64,000 bases of DNA from NCBI GenBank assembly GCA_029339505.1, contig JAQISU010000169.1, positions 4,766,001 through 4,830,000 on the forward strand. Direction: 5' to 3'. This stretch comes from Unio delphinus. Its lineage: Eukaryota > Mollusca > Bivalvia > Unionida > Unionidae. This document shows, in pieces, positions 14,560 through 28,200 of this stretch (its first letter is position 1; each line of letters opens with the position of its first letter). The notes under the pieces are model-generated. The model ran no database searches, was not told the origin of the DNA, and worked only from the letters and a program-made list of their open reading frames with translations. A program made the translations under genes and the position numbers.

Positions 14560-14895
14560 GTATAACAGAAGCCCCTGCCAATATGATGCAACTGAAGGAC
14601 AAAGTTCAAGGTCAAATAGGAATCCTAACTCCAAACAATTTTGCCAGAAAATGATGAAAATCAAACCTGATCTGGATTTTCCTAATGTTAAGTCTCATAC
14701 CAAATTTGCTAAAATTAATTAGGTCCTCATATGTTCCTGATCAGAAAAAAAAAGACATTGAAGGGCAAAGTTTGAGCTTAAACAGGGACCATAACTCAGT
14801 AACATTCTACAAGCAAATGGTGAAAATTAAACTTGATCTATGGCTTCATAATGCTAAGCTTGGTACCAATTTTATTTCAATCTATCAAGTCCTCT
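14560..14895. repeat. old dispersed repeat with two ~150-bp internal units
   Basis: The block with GACAAAGTTCAAGGTCAAAT, AATCAAACCTGATCTGG and ATACCAAATTTG is followed by a second diverged copy (GGCAAAGTTTGAG, AATTAAACTTGATCTATGG). Such blocks are common in mollusc genomes, as I recall. Confidence 0.45.
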
Positions 14896-15310
14896 AAATG
14901 TTACTGAGCAGTAATTAGAAATTAAATTTGTGATGGGCCTGACAGGATGTGATGCAATGTGATGGGACTGAGAGATGTGTTTCAATCTACAGGTAAATGC
15001 TTCCTCTGCTGATATGGCAGTGGCATTATAAATGAAAACATAAACCAACACACTCATAAATTGGAAAATTCATTTGAAACAAAAACATCAGTGCTTCAGA
15101 GTTAGAAGTCTCAAGAAGTGATTAATATACAATGCTTTAAAACAACAGAATCTTCCAGAGAATCAAGATGTCATAAGAAACCATTGAGAGGCCAGAAGAA
15201 ATGAAGAGCAATCTCCATGTGCAGTAATGTGCAGTGGGAATAGCACAGAATATATGAGTGTCTAGCGCGAAAAGGTATTCAAAATGTAAAACTAATACTG
15301 TACTGTATAG

Positions 15311-18277
15311 TAGGGTGGCCCTTAGAAATCAAGTTTTGAATTATATATTTCTGGACCTCTCATTTTGTTCTAAAAGATAAAAAAACACAGTATGCAAAAA
15401 CTCTGCAAAATTGAACAAGGTTTAGAGGTAGCTCAATGACACTGAAATTTGTGGTAATCACGTTCATAATGTCCATATTGTACTGTTTGTAATATAGATT
15501 GTAGAATGTAGAACCACAGTATAAATTTAAAATTTTTTCCTTACTTACTTATTTTTGACTAATGACTTGTTATTATTAAATATTCTTTGCAATTTTGCAA
15601 GTTTTATTGTTCAGTTGTTTACTTTTATGTTTTCAGGAAATTCAGATGTTGAGTGTTGACTTAAATTTTCAGTTAAAAAAGTAACAAATCTGATATTCTG
15701 GAAGCTTTTGCAACAGTTGTTGGACTTGAAAGGTTAAAGTAGGAATTTTATGAACTCTGGACTGTGGACTGTTGAGTGTTAAATAGAGTATAATTGTTCC
15801 GGTTTTGGTTGATACTTACCTGTTAACAATGGCAGCAGCAGTGACAGCAGCCACAAATGTGACAACACGCTCACAAGATTATCTTGTTACCAGTGCAGAT
15901 GGGATAGAAGGTAGTAAACTGCCCTCAGCAGAGCAAGTTCTCAGCTATTTCTTGCATCGTCACAATGTTCTTAAAGAGGAAATCTGAACAACAGCAAACA
16001 ACAGCATAATACGAGTGGAAGATTTTTGGTTCCGTGCAAGAATTCCAGTCAAGCATCGACAAGATTCAATCAAAAAACTTGAAGAACTATTCTACCAGTG
16101 GAAAGGTCTGAAGAAGAACAAGAACCATAAGACACAGACTCAGCAAGCAAATGAAGTCATGTTTACAGAAATGATCAAAGAACTGTTTGATATTGCACAC
16201 GCTGATGCAATGCAACTCATAGAGAATGAAGAGGACAAATTATTCCTGGAATGTCAGCGGAAGAAGGGACGGCCTGGATGCATGGCGGGTGTGGACAATG
16301 TGCTGCTCAAACAACAAGAACTGCAGAAGGAAAAAGTGGAGAAATTGCAAAGAAGACGAAAATGTTCTGAACTTGAAAAGGAGTTGTTGTCCCAAGTGGT
16401 TGAGCTGGACAGCAGTAGCAATAATTCGGACATGGAAACATCATCTGAGTCTCACGACCAAGATCCAATCCCCAGCACAAGTGCAGCTGCTCCTCCACCA
16501 CGAAAACGAGGTAAAAAGCAGGTAATATCAGCCCCTCTGGCAGCAATGCTCGATAGAAATCTGTTGAGTGACAGGGCTGCCATGATGGTCATTTTTGAAT
16601 CAATGAGGCTATCGGACAAGACCCAGAGCAGCTTGCTCTAAACAGAACAACCATACAGCGTGAACGCCAAAAACACCGTAAAGCAGCAGCTGCTGGCATT
16701 AAGGAAGCATTCAAACGAACCACAGCTTTAACTGTCCATTGGGATGGCAAGCTAATGCCTAACTTAACTGGTATAGAAAAGGTGAACAGGCTACCAATTC
16801 TGGTTTCGACAATGGGGGAGAAGAAGCTTTTACAAAATCCAAAGACACATGTAGGAACTGGCAAAGCTGAGGCAGAGGCAGTTTACAATGCCATATGTGA
16901 ATGGAAACTTACCAGTTTGGTTCAGGGCATGTGCTTCGACACCACGAACTCCAATACTGGTAGACTGTCAGGTGCTTGCATCATTCTCGATTAGTTACTG
17001 GGTGGTCTCTTCTGCACTTTGCTTGTCGGCATCATATAATGGAACTGGTCCTGGGTGCTGCATTTGGAATCTGTATGGGACCCAGCAAGGCACCAGAAAT
17101 TCTCATATTCAAGCGTTTTAAACAACAGTGGTCAAGCATAGACCAAGACGGATTTAGTGACGCCTTTTCAGATGATTATGCATCTACCGAGCTTGCAGAT
17201 GTTCAAGTCGAAGTCATTGCATTCTGCGAACAACAACTTGAAGATAATCAACCTAGAGATGACTATCGTGAGCTGTTGCAACTAATGCTCGTCTTCTTAG
17301 GGAAAAAGTCTTTGGACAAGATGACGTTCAGAAGCCCTGGTCCATTGCATCAAGCACGCTGGATGGCAAAAGCCATCTACAGCATCAAGGTATGGCTTTT
17401 CCGGTCCCAGTTCAAGCTGACAACCCGAGAATCTCAAGGGCTTCTACGTTTGAACATATTTCTTGCAAAGATTTATATCAAGTTTTGGTACCAGGCACCT
17501 GTTGCTCCTACTGCAGCCAGAAATGACCTCCAACTCCTGCAGCTGCTCCATTCATATCCAGATCGTGCCATCAGTGTCGAAACGTCACGTAAGATGGCTG
17601 GACATCTGTGGTACCTCTCAGAAGATTTAATACTGCTCAGCCTCTTTGATCCAGAACTAGATATTGCCACAAAGCAAGCATTTGTCAGAGGGTTGGAAGA
17701 AAAGGATGGAGAACTGGATCCACCAAAATGGGCACGCATTGACATGGCAGCCGTGCAACAGAAGACACTCGTAGATTTTGTCACAAAGTCCAACAGAAAA
17801 CTATTTACAATTCTGGGCTTGCCTTCTGGATTCTTAGCTGAAGATCCCGAGTCATGGAACAGTAGAGATGACTTCAAAGCTGCTGAGGCAATGGTCAAGA
17901 CGCTTTCGTTTACAAATGACCACGCAGAATGGAGCGTTGCCCTCATTCAAGATGCAGTCCAGTCAGGGCGCTTTAGATGTGAAGACCAGCTGCAGTATGC
18001 TCTCCACGTAATAGAGCAGAACCGGAAACAATTTCCAGATGCAAAAAAGTCAACATTGATTGACAAACAGTAAACTCTGTGTCGTTCGTTTTAATGACCA
18101 AATGACGATTTTCAGACTCTAATGGTAAACTTTGATGTGCTTGAACCACCCCTAAATATTAATATTTTTTCATAATATTTTTTCTCATCTGTTTCTACAA
18201 TAAATGGAACCACTCTGAGGGTTCAGATGCTAGAGAAATAAAAAAAAATATTTTTACTATGTTTAAGGGCCACCCTA
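15311..18277 (+). mobile_element. hAT-type DNA transposon, 2,967 bp
   Basis: The ends are the perfect 14-bp inverted repeat TAGGGTGGCCCTTA (15311-15324 and 18264-18277), which fits the hAT tip rule YARNG. It is flanked by the exact 8-bp duplication CTGTATAG (15303-15310, 18278-18285), the hAT signature length. It holds one long, broken plus-strand gene. The leader is 15311-15828 and the tail 18074-18277. Confidence 0.92.
15829..18073 (+). pseudogene. broken hAT-type transposase gene
   Basis: Coding starts at ATG 15829 (MAAAVTAATNVTT). It is interrupted by a TGA at 15985-15987 with the same frame resuming, by a frame change near 16613, by a TAG at 16992-16994 and by a second frame change near 17005. 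It then runs open to 18073. The recognisable blocks are FWFRARIPVKHR, a basic linker with GRPGCMAGVD, HWDGKLMPNLTG, MCFDTTNSNTGRLSGAC, FACRHHIMELVLGAAF and HLWYLSEDLILLS. Asp in WDGK and in CFDTT are probable catalytic residues. I know this protein family from cnidarian and mollusc genomes as an unnamed repeat protein; the 8-bp duplication places it in hAT. The few lesions suggest it died fairly recently. Confidence 0.82.
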
Positions 18278-18438
18278 CTGTATAGCCATCATATATAGCT
18301 CTTATATAAAAAGTTTCCAAGTGAATTGCATATGTTAATAATCTGTTCTAGCATACAATGGACTTTATTTTGCAGTCTGCAAAACTTTTACAGTCCATTA
18401 CATCCAGTAAGTAGTGCATTCTTCTTCTATTTTACATG

Positions 18439-18441
<3 letters not shown>

Positions 18442-18476
<35 letters not shown>
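18442..18476. repeat. (AC)n microsatellite
   Basis: An uninterrupted AC run just right of the hAT element. Confidence 0.95.
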
Positions 18477-18479
<3 letters not shown>

Positions 18480-18579
18480 AATTTATATGCTAGGTAGCAT
18501 TGTCATCATCACTGAAAGCTACACATAAATCAAGTCATACTGCAAACAATAAAGATTCTAATCTGTCATAACTTAATGT

Positions 18580-18705
18580 GCCTGTAGATGAGGGTCTATG
18601 TTGTTTATTATACTGATTAAACCCTAACAAACTGCAAAAACCCAGATCTGCTTGTGTATTATGTAATGGCAGATCTGGGTCTGTGCAGTTTGCAGCTGGA
18701 TTCAT
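18580..18705. repeat. self-complementary small repeat, copy 2
   Basis: AACTGCAAAAACCCAGATCTG is followed by its inverted partner AGATCTGGGTCTGTGCAGTTT. Confidence 0.5.
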
Positions 18706-20100
18706 CAGTGAATACATATGTACATGTGATGGTAAACAATTTCTTTGAAATATGTCTGTAACTCTTGGAATTATTTGTATTGTAGTTTCAGTCTCACATA
18801 CTGATATGTCTGTAACTCTTGGAATCATTTGTATTGTTGTTTCAGTCTCACACACTGCTGAATAGCTGTGCCTTTGTTCAGTCATTATTTTACATACACA
18901 ATCTTCTAACTTCTCAGAGTTCAGTCTGAGCTGTATCAATGCACCAACAAAATTATCAATGGCCCACCTGGATATATTAAATATGTCTATATTACTGCAT
19001 AATCTGTGCATATTTTGCACCTCTCTTCACCCATCATGTTTTCAGTTGTTATATTCAGTCCTTTATCTAATATGTAGTCAAGGTGTTTGACTTATAGGGG
19101 CTGATGGTTAGCTGCATTGGTTACACAGCCTTGTGTGAACAAATTCCTATTGAGCACAGCAGTAAATGATAACTATCCAACAAACATATCTTTCATGAGA
19201 AGTGATTTGTAATGACTCTTTCATGGAACATCACTCAAATACAGTGCATCAAAGTAACACCAGCCAAATTAAACTGTCTAAACAGACTTTTGCCCATTCC
19301 ATCATCCAAATTTTTGTACAATAGATTTGGGCTGTTATTTAAACCCATTGTGTGAGTAACAGAGAATTCATCAACAGTAAGTAATGCATATAGCATACTG
19401 GCTGGTACAAGAGTAAAACATCTAACAGCATTCAATTCAATTAAAAAAATTGGAAAATGATTTGACTATCAATCAAAAAAACATCTAATTTGGTGAATTA
19501 ATAGAACATGATGGATAGATTCAGTTATTGATTATGGAAGACTGCAGACAAAGTCACACAAAAATCGGAATCAACAGAAGAAATATTTTTTAATGTTAAT
19601 TTATAAACATTTAATATTATGAACTGCATATATAATTACAAAAGAACAAAAAGCATTTTTTTGGCCCTTTTTAGAACAAGATTAAAGTGAATCACACATT
19701 ATATGCTAACACATGTTATCGAGTCTTCTGTATAGGCGCAGATTCGTATCATTGGTCTTGAATAACTTAACATTATAGTCAAGGTATGCAGTCATGAACT
19801 AAATTTACACAACACAAGTTATTTTTTCTGGACATGTATACCTTTTTGACTTATATTTGACATGTCAGACTCATCTGGCATTAAGATCAATAAGCTTCTA
19901 TCTTATCGTACCCAAAGCATAAGCCATCATCAAACTTTGATGAAAATACATGGTCAAAAACTGACATTTATGTGCAGAAATAATCCCCCAACTAGGCATC
20001 CAACTTAGTTCAAGTGCCAATCATTCACAAAGTTTAGTCCTTGTCTGAAATGTAGAATTAAAGTTATGGTGCAGCAAACATTTCTTCTTTCAATTACCAC
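18706..20100. other. no recognisable feature
   Basis: Apart from the 54-bp duplication I see nothing; 19860-20090 resembles the decayed repeat type seen at 6578-7304. Confidence 0.4.
18750..18860. repeat. 54-bp tandem duplication
   Basis: ATGTCTGTAACTCTTGGAAT and the following ~34 bp occur twice. It lies inside a 161-codon minus-strand open frame (18535-19020) that I do not believe is a gene. Confidence 0.8.
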
Positions 20101-20365
20101 TGTGGTGGCCTATGTAGTGTCTGCCTTGGATGCAAGAGGTTGCAGGTTCAAATCCCAGCCAAGTCATATAAAAGACTAATAAAAATCATACTAGCATGCT
20201 TGGCACACAGTATTAAGAGATTAAGAGACTTGTCGGCCTGATGTCAATATAATGTGACTGCGTGGGACATAATGCCCAGTGCTAGACAACACTATAAACG
20301 ATCACACAGCAGACATCATAGCAATGACTAAAATTGTCAAAGCTATGTGAAAAATCTAAATCACA
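20101..20365 (+). repeat. SINE family A copy
   Basis: It has a diverged tRNA-like head (GGTTCAAATCCCAGCC) and the same body as 269-646. Confidence 0.75.
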
Positions 20366-21411
20366 TGATATCATTTTTCAATTATTGTGGCCTTGGCTTC
20401 TGACACCCAAGCTGATGGGCATCTTTCTTGCCACATGTGCAAGCCCTATAGAATGTCTGGCCCAAGTCTGATGCAGCACCAGTGTTATTGTGCAGAACAA
20501 ATTGTCTTTTTAAATCAGTGATTTTGATCTTAGGCATTTTGATCCAAAAAGAGTCTTTTTTAAAAACCGAGATGTAAGCTATTTACAATGTTTGGTATTG
20601 GTAGATAATGGTAAACTTGGCAGAAATTATGTATGGATGCACATCATAAAATAATGCTCTCCACCATCAAAATATGATATGGTTCAAACGTCACTGACCC
20701 AATATCTCTGAATCCTAGATTACCCCTTTTGCTTAAAAAATATAATCCCAAACTCCTTTCTAAATACAAACTCAAATGGGAAAGTTTTGATCTCTCTTGC
20801 CTATTTAAGAGTTAAATTTATGGGTAAACTCCAGGTACAGACTGCATGCTATATGTGAGGCAAAATAACTAGGAAGAAAATCGATACTGCAAGTTGGATT
20901 TCCCCCTCAGAATATGAGCAAAACAATAATGTAATGAAAGAGGTAAACTAGTATGTCAAATGTACAGCATCCTATAATTAGATTATGTTTAATAGTAAAC
21001 ACAACTTCCAAATTAGTGTCTCCTATCTTTAAAATAAGAGTAAAGACTGACTAGTCATCTCATACAGGCTAATAAAGTTTGACCAAGTTTATAAAAAAAT
21101 CTTCTTGGATGTATCTTTAACATTTTTGCCAGTTTGAATTTAATTTTGGAGAAGAAAAAAGCACAACATAAAAACTAACTTTTCAGCTAAACAATTTATG
21201 TTGACTTCTTGCACACATAATTCCCATCCTTAAGAGAAACCTGCATTATTGGAGAGTAAGTTGTCTTATTAACTTGCCTAGCTGTCAAAAGTTGACAAAT
21301 ATCAATCACTCATATCTGTTATGAGTTGCTGCAAAATGAAAACACATTGATAAGAACTCAAACACTCCTGTATAATAAAAACGTTTTCTCTATCTTTGGA
21401 ATATTTTTGTC
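20366..21411. other. decayed repeat, then nothing recognisable
   Basis: 20380-20530 (CCACATGTGCAAGCC, CCCAAGTCTGATG) again resembles the old repeat type. The rest is AT-rich. Confidence 0.35.
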
Positions 21412-22000
21412 TGAAATAGCTATAATTGAATATACTGATGTTCAATTTGCTATAATTGAAAATGATGATGTTCAATTAGCTATAATTGAAAATGATGATG
21501 TTCAATTAGCTATAAATGAAAATGATGATGTTCAATTAGCTATATAATTGCAAGTAATAAAGTTCAATTAGCTCTCATTGTAGGTAATGATGTTCAATTG
21601 GTAATAATTGCAAGTAATAGATATTCAATTAGCTATAATTGCAAGTAATGATGTTAAAGTAGCTAAAATTGCAAGAAATGATATTAAATTAGCTATAATT
21701 GCAAGTAATGATATTTAATTAGCTATAATTTAAACTAATGATGTTTAATGAACTATAATTAAAAGTAATGATGTGATGATGTTTAATTAACTATAATTGC
21801 ATTTAATGATGTTCAATTAGTTATAATTGCATTTATGATGTTCAATTTGTCATAATTGCATTTATGATGTTCAATTAGTCATAACTGCATGTAATGATGT
21901 TCAATTAGTTATATATGCAGGTAATGATGTGCAATTAGTTATTAATTGCATGTGATGATGATCAATTAGTAATAATTTAATGTAATGGTGATCAATTACT
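21412..22000. repeat. minisatellite, ~30-bp unit, about 19 copies
   Basis: The unit ATGATGTTCAATTAGCTATA plus ~10 bp degrades steadily from left (near-perfect) to right. Confidence 0.9.
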
Positions 22001-23354
22001 GAAAGTGATTTATCAGGAGAATACCTTCAAAAATAGTAAAGTTTTTCTAGAGTAAAAAACTGGCACTTCCTATTGGTTATATAGTGCTTCTAAAAAGGGA
22101 TACAGAGAAATATGGTAATTTTCTGTCTGAAAAGCCTACTATTTATCTGTATGTAAAAACCATTTACCACTACTTTCATGGCAACAACATTCATTACAAC
22201 TAAACATAGGTGTTGTGGCAGATAAATGATGGAAACAAATGTATTTCATAGTAAATTTGATCTTAATTATTAATGTTCATCATCCAACTCCTCCCTGAAA
22301 CAAACATGCACACATCCTTCTTATAATGTTCCTTGCAATGACACTGCATTTATTTGGCAGTTTATTTCTTCAAAAAAACAATGTCAAAATATTTTTCAAC
22401 AGTGTTGCATCTAGAATCCCAATGACAGGGGACAGTGTGCTCCCTTATTGTCCAAAATTTGGGGGTGAAAAAATATTCAAACTAACAAAGCAAACCATTA
22501 CATTTTACTGGATGCACTAACAGTGTTCAAATACAATGATAATTATATTTAGTGTAACGGTTTTGCCAAAATATCTTTTGTCATTTGCACTGCACCCTCA
22601 TCCTTTGGTCTGATGGGCCTGCCAAGTGGCCGAGTGGTCTAAAGCGCTTTTCGTTATGGATCACTGCCATCTCACCTCTGTCTGCAAGGGTTCGAGTCTA
22701 AGATTTGGCTAATGTAGTTATGTGAGAAAGCTTGCCAGTAGCTTCTCGTGGGTCGGTGGTTCTTTCTGGGGTTTTCCTGGGTTCTTCGTGTGCTGAAAAA
22801 TGGCTTTAAACCCTACAACAACAACAAAAAATCCTTTGGTCTGAAACTTTTTTAAAAACATTTTTAATTTCTAATGCTTCAATAACCTATAAAACATTTA
22901 CATGTCTGAATCTTGATTGACCTGAAATTGAAACACTGGAATTTTCAATTCCAAATGCAGCCCTCACTATCTGCAAGATTTTATTTTAATAACTGTTACA
23001 TTTATTATTTGTTTTTCAAATGAATAATTCAGTCCTTATATACTCAGTAGTGTATTGGTTAAGTTTTCAGCTGAGAAATTTAGTTTTGTTGATAAGACAC
23101 CCTTCTAATATATATGTTACACTAGTGGCTGACTACATTCAACCTGACTTACCACTATAAACCTTGAATGATTTGACTGCCACAAATGAAGTTTTAAAAT
23201 AGAAATCAACTGCCATCTTATAGACTTTGACCATTGACAGTTTTTTTCTGACAAACAAAACACAGCAGTACAGATTTAGGGACCTAGATACAACAATTAA
23301 CAAATTTATTTCAAGAAAAATTAACAAATTTATTTCTAAAAGTACTATGTTTTG
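22001..23354. other. nothing recognisable apart from one SINE B
   Basis: AT-rich DNA around 22615-22825, with no gene-like frames. Confidence 0.4.
22615..22825 (+). repeat. SINE family B copy
   Basis: The head GTGGCCGAGTGGTCTAAAGC and GGGTTCGAGTC (A- and B-box-like) are well preserved. It lacks ~25 bp of the distal body. Confidence 0.8.
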
Positions 23355-23600
23355 TTTTTAATGGTTTAACACCATTTTTCAGCACAATATAGGCTATAAA
23401 TGGCGTCCAGTATTAATGGTGGAGGAAGAAACCCGGACAAACCCCGGAAAGAACCACCGACCCACAAGAAGCTACTGGCAAGCTTTCTCACATAACTACA
23501 TTTGCTGAATCTTAGACTCGAACACACGCATACAGAGGTGAGATGTCAGTGGTCTGTAACGGACAGCGCTTTAGACCACTCGGCTTCTTGGGGCCCCTAG
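23355..23600 (-). repeat. SINE family B copy
   Basis: A full reverse copy; the head at its right end reads AGCGCTTTAGACCACTCGGC on the plus strand. Confidence 0.78.
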
Positions 23601-23639
23601 AAGTACTATGAATGGCACAATATACATGATAACAGTGAA

Positions 23640-25260
23640 TTTTGAAAGATGGCAACACAAAACTCAGTGAATCTTGTTGTGTCCAGTGTGACACATAACA
23701 ATTAACAGTAATGTTTGGGCTAGCCTGCACTGGACATGGTGCTGCCTGGGAATGATTGATTTTTAATCGAGATAACATTTAGAAATGTCGACAAGGCATA
23801 ATTAATTGGGGTTTAACTAGTGGGAAAAATTAGTGTCATGAAATGATTTTCTAGAAACATGTATTAAAAAGGCGGAATGGAGAGAATTATTTTAACTTCG
23901 ATGGGTGTGTAATTTTTGGCTGTTACATAAAGATAATCCTAACTGGCTAAGCTGAATAACAAGTGTGTGTTTCTCAGACAAATTCAGTGTTTTAAGTAAT
24001 TTTCCTCACAAAATATAGTCAAAGTTTCTATGGGAAGGCAAGAAGCTGACTCCAGGGAAAATAGCAAGTATCCTTAATATATAAAACTGTCCAAGAGATG
24101 GGTGTATGGAAGTCTGAGAGACACAACTTTAAGGAACAAAGAGTCTTGCAATGAACAAGGTTTGTCTCAATCTCATGCAATTGTTGTGATATGATTTTGT
24201 AATTATTTGGTGCATTTGTTTTAAATTCATGCATCAATTTACTTTTGAAGAGTTTAGAAATTAATTGCTTGTAATAATTTTTCTTGTATATGACTCATTT
24301 ATTCAAAGAATGTCATATTATTTCCTTGATAAGATTTTTGGGCAAATTTACTTGTTTATATGTAACATGATCTATGTATTCTAGGATCTGATATTACAAT
24401 GAATTGCTGGTTAGCAAGTTAGGTAGCTTAGACATTAATTCCATTAATCCATTTGTGCAATTAAGATGAGAATTTGTGTAACCAAGAAATAAGCATATGC
24501 CAACCAAGATATAGTCCTGTTAGTGATTTATAACTCACAGGGGTGTAGTACAAGTTTATTAGGTCAGAGCGTCCACCTTGGAAGTGGGAGGCTGTGAGTT
24601 CAAACCCCAGCCAAGTCATGCCAAAGATTTACAAAAAGGGTACTAATAGCTGCCTTGCTAGGCATTCAGCATTACAAGGTTAGTGTTAGGACTGGTTTGC
24701 CTGGTGTCAGGATAATGTCACTGGGTGTGACATCATGCTACATGTTTATGGCATGATGACACAGTGCTAGACATCACTATAAAGTGCCACACTGCAGACA
24801 TTGTAGCAATATGACATAAAAATTGTTAAAGTTATGTTAAAAGTCACACAAACACATTTGCACACAAACACACACAAGTTTATTAAGAAGTCTAGGTCAT
24901 GCCATAGTCCAATTAGGATTGAGACTAGCTGCTACAGAGAAGCATTTATTTTCTTGAAATAGGGTTATGCCTATCAGCTGTCAGGTTGTGAACTGACCCA
25001 TATTATCCTCTGTTTCGGTTGAATTACAATAAGACAATATTTGATGTAACAAGAGTGGGGATTAGAAGTAAAAATATTGAGGTTATGTATTTATGTATTT
25101 ATCTTAAAGAAGTAAAAAGCTCCATGTATGCACCATAGTGGGAAAAGAGAGCAGAGAACCAAGGTATGGTTTACGCCCAACAAAAAAGGATTGGGTTATG
25201 AAGGCATGCTGAACACTGAGTTGAATCATTCACTCAATTTCATGATAAAAAAAATGTCAT
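23640..25260. repeat. old unclassified dispersed repeat, copy 1
   Basis: Stretches such as GTGTGACACATAAC, AACTGACCCATATTA and AAGACAATATTTGATGTAAC occur in the same order at 54200-56120. A SINE A copy (24541-24880) is inserted in it. The family is unknown to me. Confidence 0.55.
24541..24880 (+). repeat. SINE family A copy
   Basis: The head carries GAGTTCAAACCCCAGCC, followed by the conserved body and a CA-rich tail. It is inserted in the older repeat at 23640-25260. Confidence 0.78.
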
Positions 25261-28200
25261 TGGTTCAACAGAATGGCTAACTGTATTTCTTGTAAATCTG
25301 GTGTTTTATTTCTATGAGAAGATATATCAACCAATGATTAATTTTTCTTTCTTTTCACACTCAGATTTGAGAACAATAATACAAAGATGAGAATGCTCGT
25401 AAAGGCATGCTCTTTACAGATTTGTTACTATCACAAAATGCTGGAAATGAATTTGGTTGTTGTAACAAACTGACTATTAGAAAATGAGAAACAAAACTTA
25501 ATTTTGTTTTAGTAAATTGTATCCCTTTATATCCACAGGTACTACATGAAAACTGTTTAATTAATGAGCTCAGTAGAATTTTCTATTGAAATAAAACTAC
25601 ACACAATTGCTGTAATAAGTTTGTGACACAAGTCAGTATTTGAAAAGCAATTTTGAATAAACCGATGGATATCATGAACAGCACTACTTTGGTGGCAAAA
25701 CATGGAATTTATTTTAACAAGAGCCTGAACATTTTTTTTTTTATGAAGGAATGCTTAATAAATTCCAGAAAATGGATCAGAACAACCCAATTTAGGCATG
25801 GAACACCCACCTGTCACAAGTAATAAGGGCTACTGTACCGACTGTGAGGACCAACAGATGGTTGGCATAAGCTCCAAATGTTTTTTAAATTTATAATTCA
25901 GGCTATAAAATGGACAAGCAAAATAAATATAGACCAAGGGCTACATGAATGTAGTTAACAACATATTCTGAACAAAATCATTATTTAGTTGAACATGTAC
26001 AGAACTACTTCAAATATACATCTTGAGAATTAAAACAGCAATTACATCCGTGCTAAGTATCAAATGAAGGGCTTCCTTGTATTAGGCACTCTGAAGTATA
26101 TGCACTCCAGAAACACAAAATGACAAAAAACTCAAAAAACAATTTACGTTTGTAGCACATCAAGTTTTTACAGATTTACTGCAATTTTTCAATCTGAATT
26201 CAATTTCCTTTCTTGCATTTTCTTTATAAGAATGTCTTATTTTGCAGATTAACAAAAATTTTAAAACCTGTGTTTGACAACCCATCATCTAGCATTCTAT
26301 GTTGTTCATTGTTAAGTGAGTTTCTAGCCAAGCATTTAGCATCTTAAATAAATTTACTATTGAGCTGGTGAAATGTAATTGGAGTCATACTGTAATTTTA
26401 ATTGACCAGGCTGAGGATAGAAGTGATTAAAGCATAGTTCTGGAAGAGGTAGCAATGCAAACCTGTTTTAACTCCAGTTTTGGCTCAACTCTCAGTATTT
26501 AAAATGAAACACAACTATTTTTAGGCCCAATCTGCAGCAGAATATTGGAATTTAATAACTGCAGGCAAGGCTGAAAAGACTTACCAAATTTGACAGTGAT
26601 ATAGTGGTGTGTCTTACCACCTCTTGCTCACTTCAAGGATAAACAATAATTTGAAAAACTTTGTTTCTTCAGCCCAGCAATGGGAATTATTTCTTTCTTA
26701 AATTGAAGATGTCAGTCTGGATCATAAGCAATTACAGTAACTGGAGACTTACAGAATTCTTTCCTTTTTATTGATATTTTATTTTTCTGTACTATCTGGA
26801 ATACTATCTTTTATAGAAATGTTTTGATGACATTTGTTTCAAGTGAATTTATCTGCATAATTTTGAAAAATTTGCATTACCTGTATTTGCAATTTCCTTC
26901 TGGGCCTACAATCACTTCATTAATATCTATCCTTCATCTACCCATTTATAACTCTGAATTTAAATAAAGGTTTCTTTAAAATATAATGCCTTGTTGAAAG
27001 CAAGACTTTTTAGACTTTTGAACATTAAGCTTTCACAAAGAATGACAGTGCTGACACCATTCTACATAATTACTGAGATTTGATGCCTATCTCTTTGCAT
27101 GTTAACATGATGAGATAAATGTTTTTTTTTTAAAAAAATGTATTTAACATGTGATATGAAACTGACACTGATAGCAGTACATGTTTGATCCAAACTTGTC
27201 TGAAAAACTGAAATATTTTGTAATTTTGGGTAAGTATTTAATTAAAGTATCAATAGAAAAGAAATTAAAATATATTTTTATTGTTAGCTAATACTTCAAA
27301 AATATTGTCTATTTCATTGTATCGCCACCATCTGGATGTTTTTCTTTTGTAACACATGTCATGCTTGTGCTTTCTTACATGATAAATTTTTTTTATCTTA
27401 CTTAGGTTGACATAAGTTTTTTTTAAAAATTCATACTATCTTTACTTTTTATATTTTGCTCATTACAGGTAAAATTGATTTTAAAATATTCCATGTATTA
27501 TATCATATGTAGTTATAATCAGTTTGTACTTAATTAAATAAATAATCACTATTTATAATATGTATTATGTATTTTAACCAAAGACCTCTGGTCATTTCTT
27601 TTTAAAAGGGTATGGTTTAACTCTTATGTCTAACAACTAATGTTTTTGATTGTTCCATTTCGCTTCAGTTAGATTCATGAGGTTATTGTTGCTGTAAGAA
27701 TATGGGCTACATGTAACTTAGATCACCACAAATATCCATTGTCTAACTCAATGAACAGAGAGATATCTATTTGAAATGCATACTTCCTAATTATTATTAT
27801 CATTCATGATTTAATATATAAAAAACTGTGTTATTTGAAACCTCAGGTGTGTATGAGCATATTAAAATAACAAATTGTATTTAATAAAAAAAATTATGTT
27901 ACTATGGGTAGGTTGGCAATTATGTAAAGTCATACAGATCTTTTGTCAGGTCCAATCCCTTAATCTTCTAACAAGGTCACAACAGCAAAAATATAATAAA
28001 AATTATTTAAATTACAAAAAATTATTGTTGTACATTTTCCTCAATTTATTTGATTTTGTGTATAAACTGTTTATTTTTATGTTACTATGGGTAGGTTGAC
28101 TGGTCTGGAAAGTGAAAAAGATCTTTCCAGGTATAAATTCCTGTAATCACACATTTCTGCTTTGTTGTGCTGTTGTGTTTAAATGTTTACATGTAAATCA

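Larger units (their letters stand above)
9679..15302. other. long gene-poor stretch
   Basis: It contains an A-rich/(AAT)n run at ~10120-10170, a small repeat copy at 12109-12290 and the old repeat at 14560-14895. A 100-codon minus frame at 13387-13689 has no supporting features. Confidence 0.45.

Noticed and set aside
18535..19020. 161-codon minus-strand frame with a tandem repeat
   Set aside because: It is made up of a dispersed repeat copy and a 54-bp duplication, with no family resemblance.
21412..22000. CRISPR-like array or repetitive protein gene
   Set aside because: It has contiguous degenerate 30-bp units and no spacers; the short open frame across it ends as the repeat decays.
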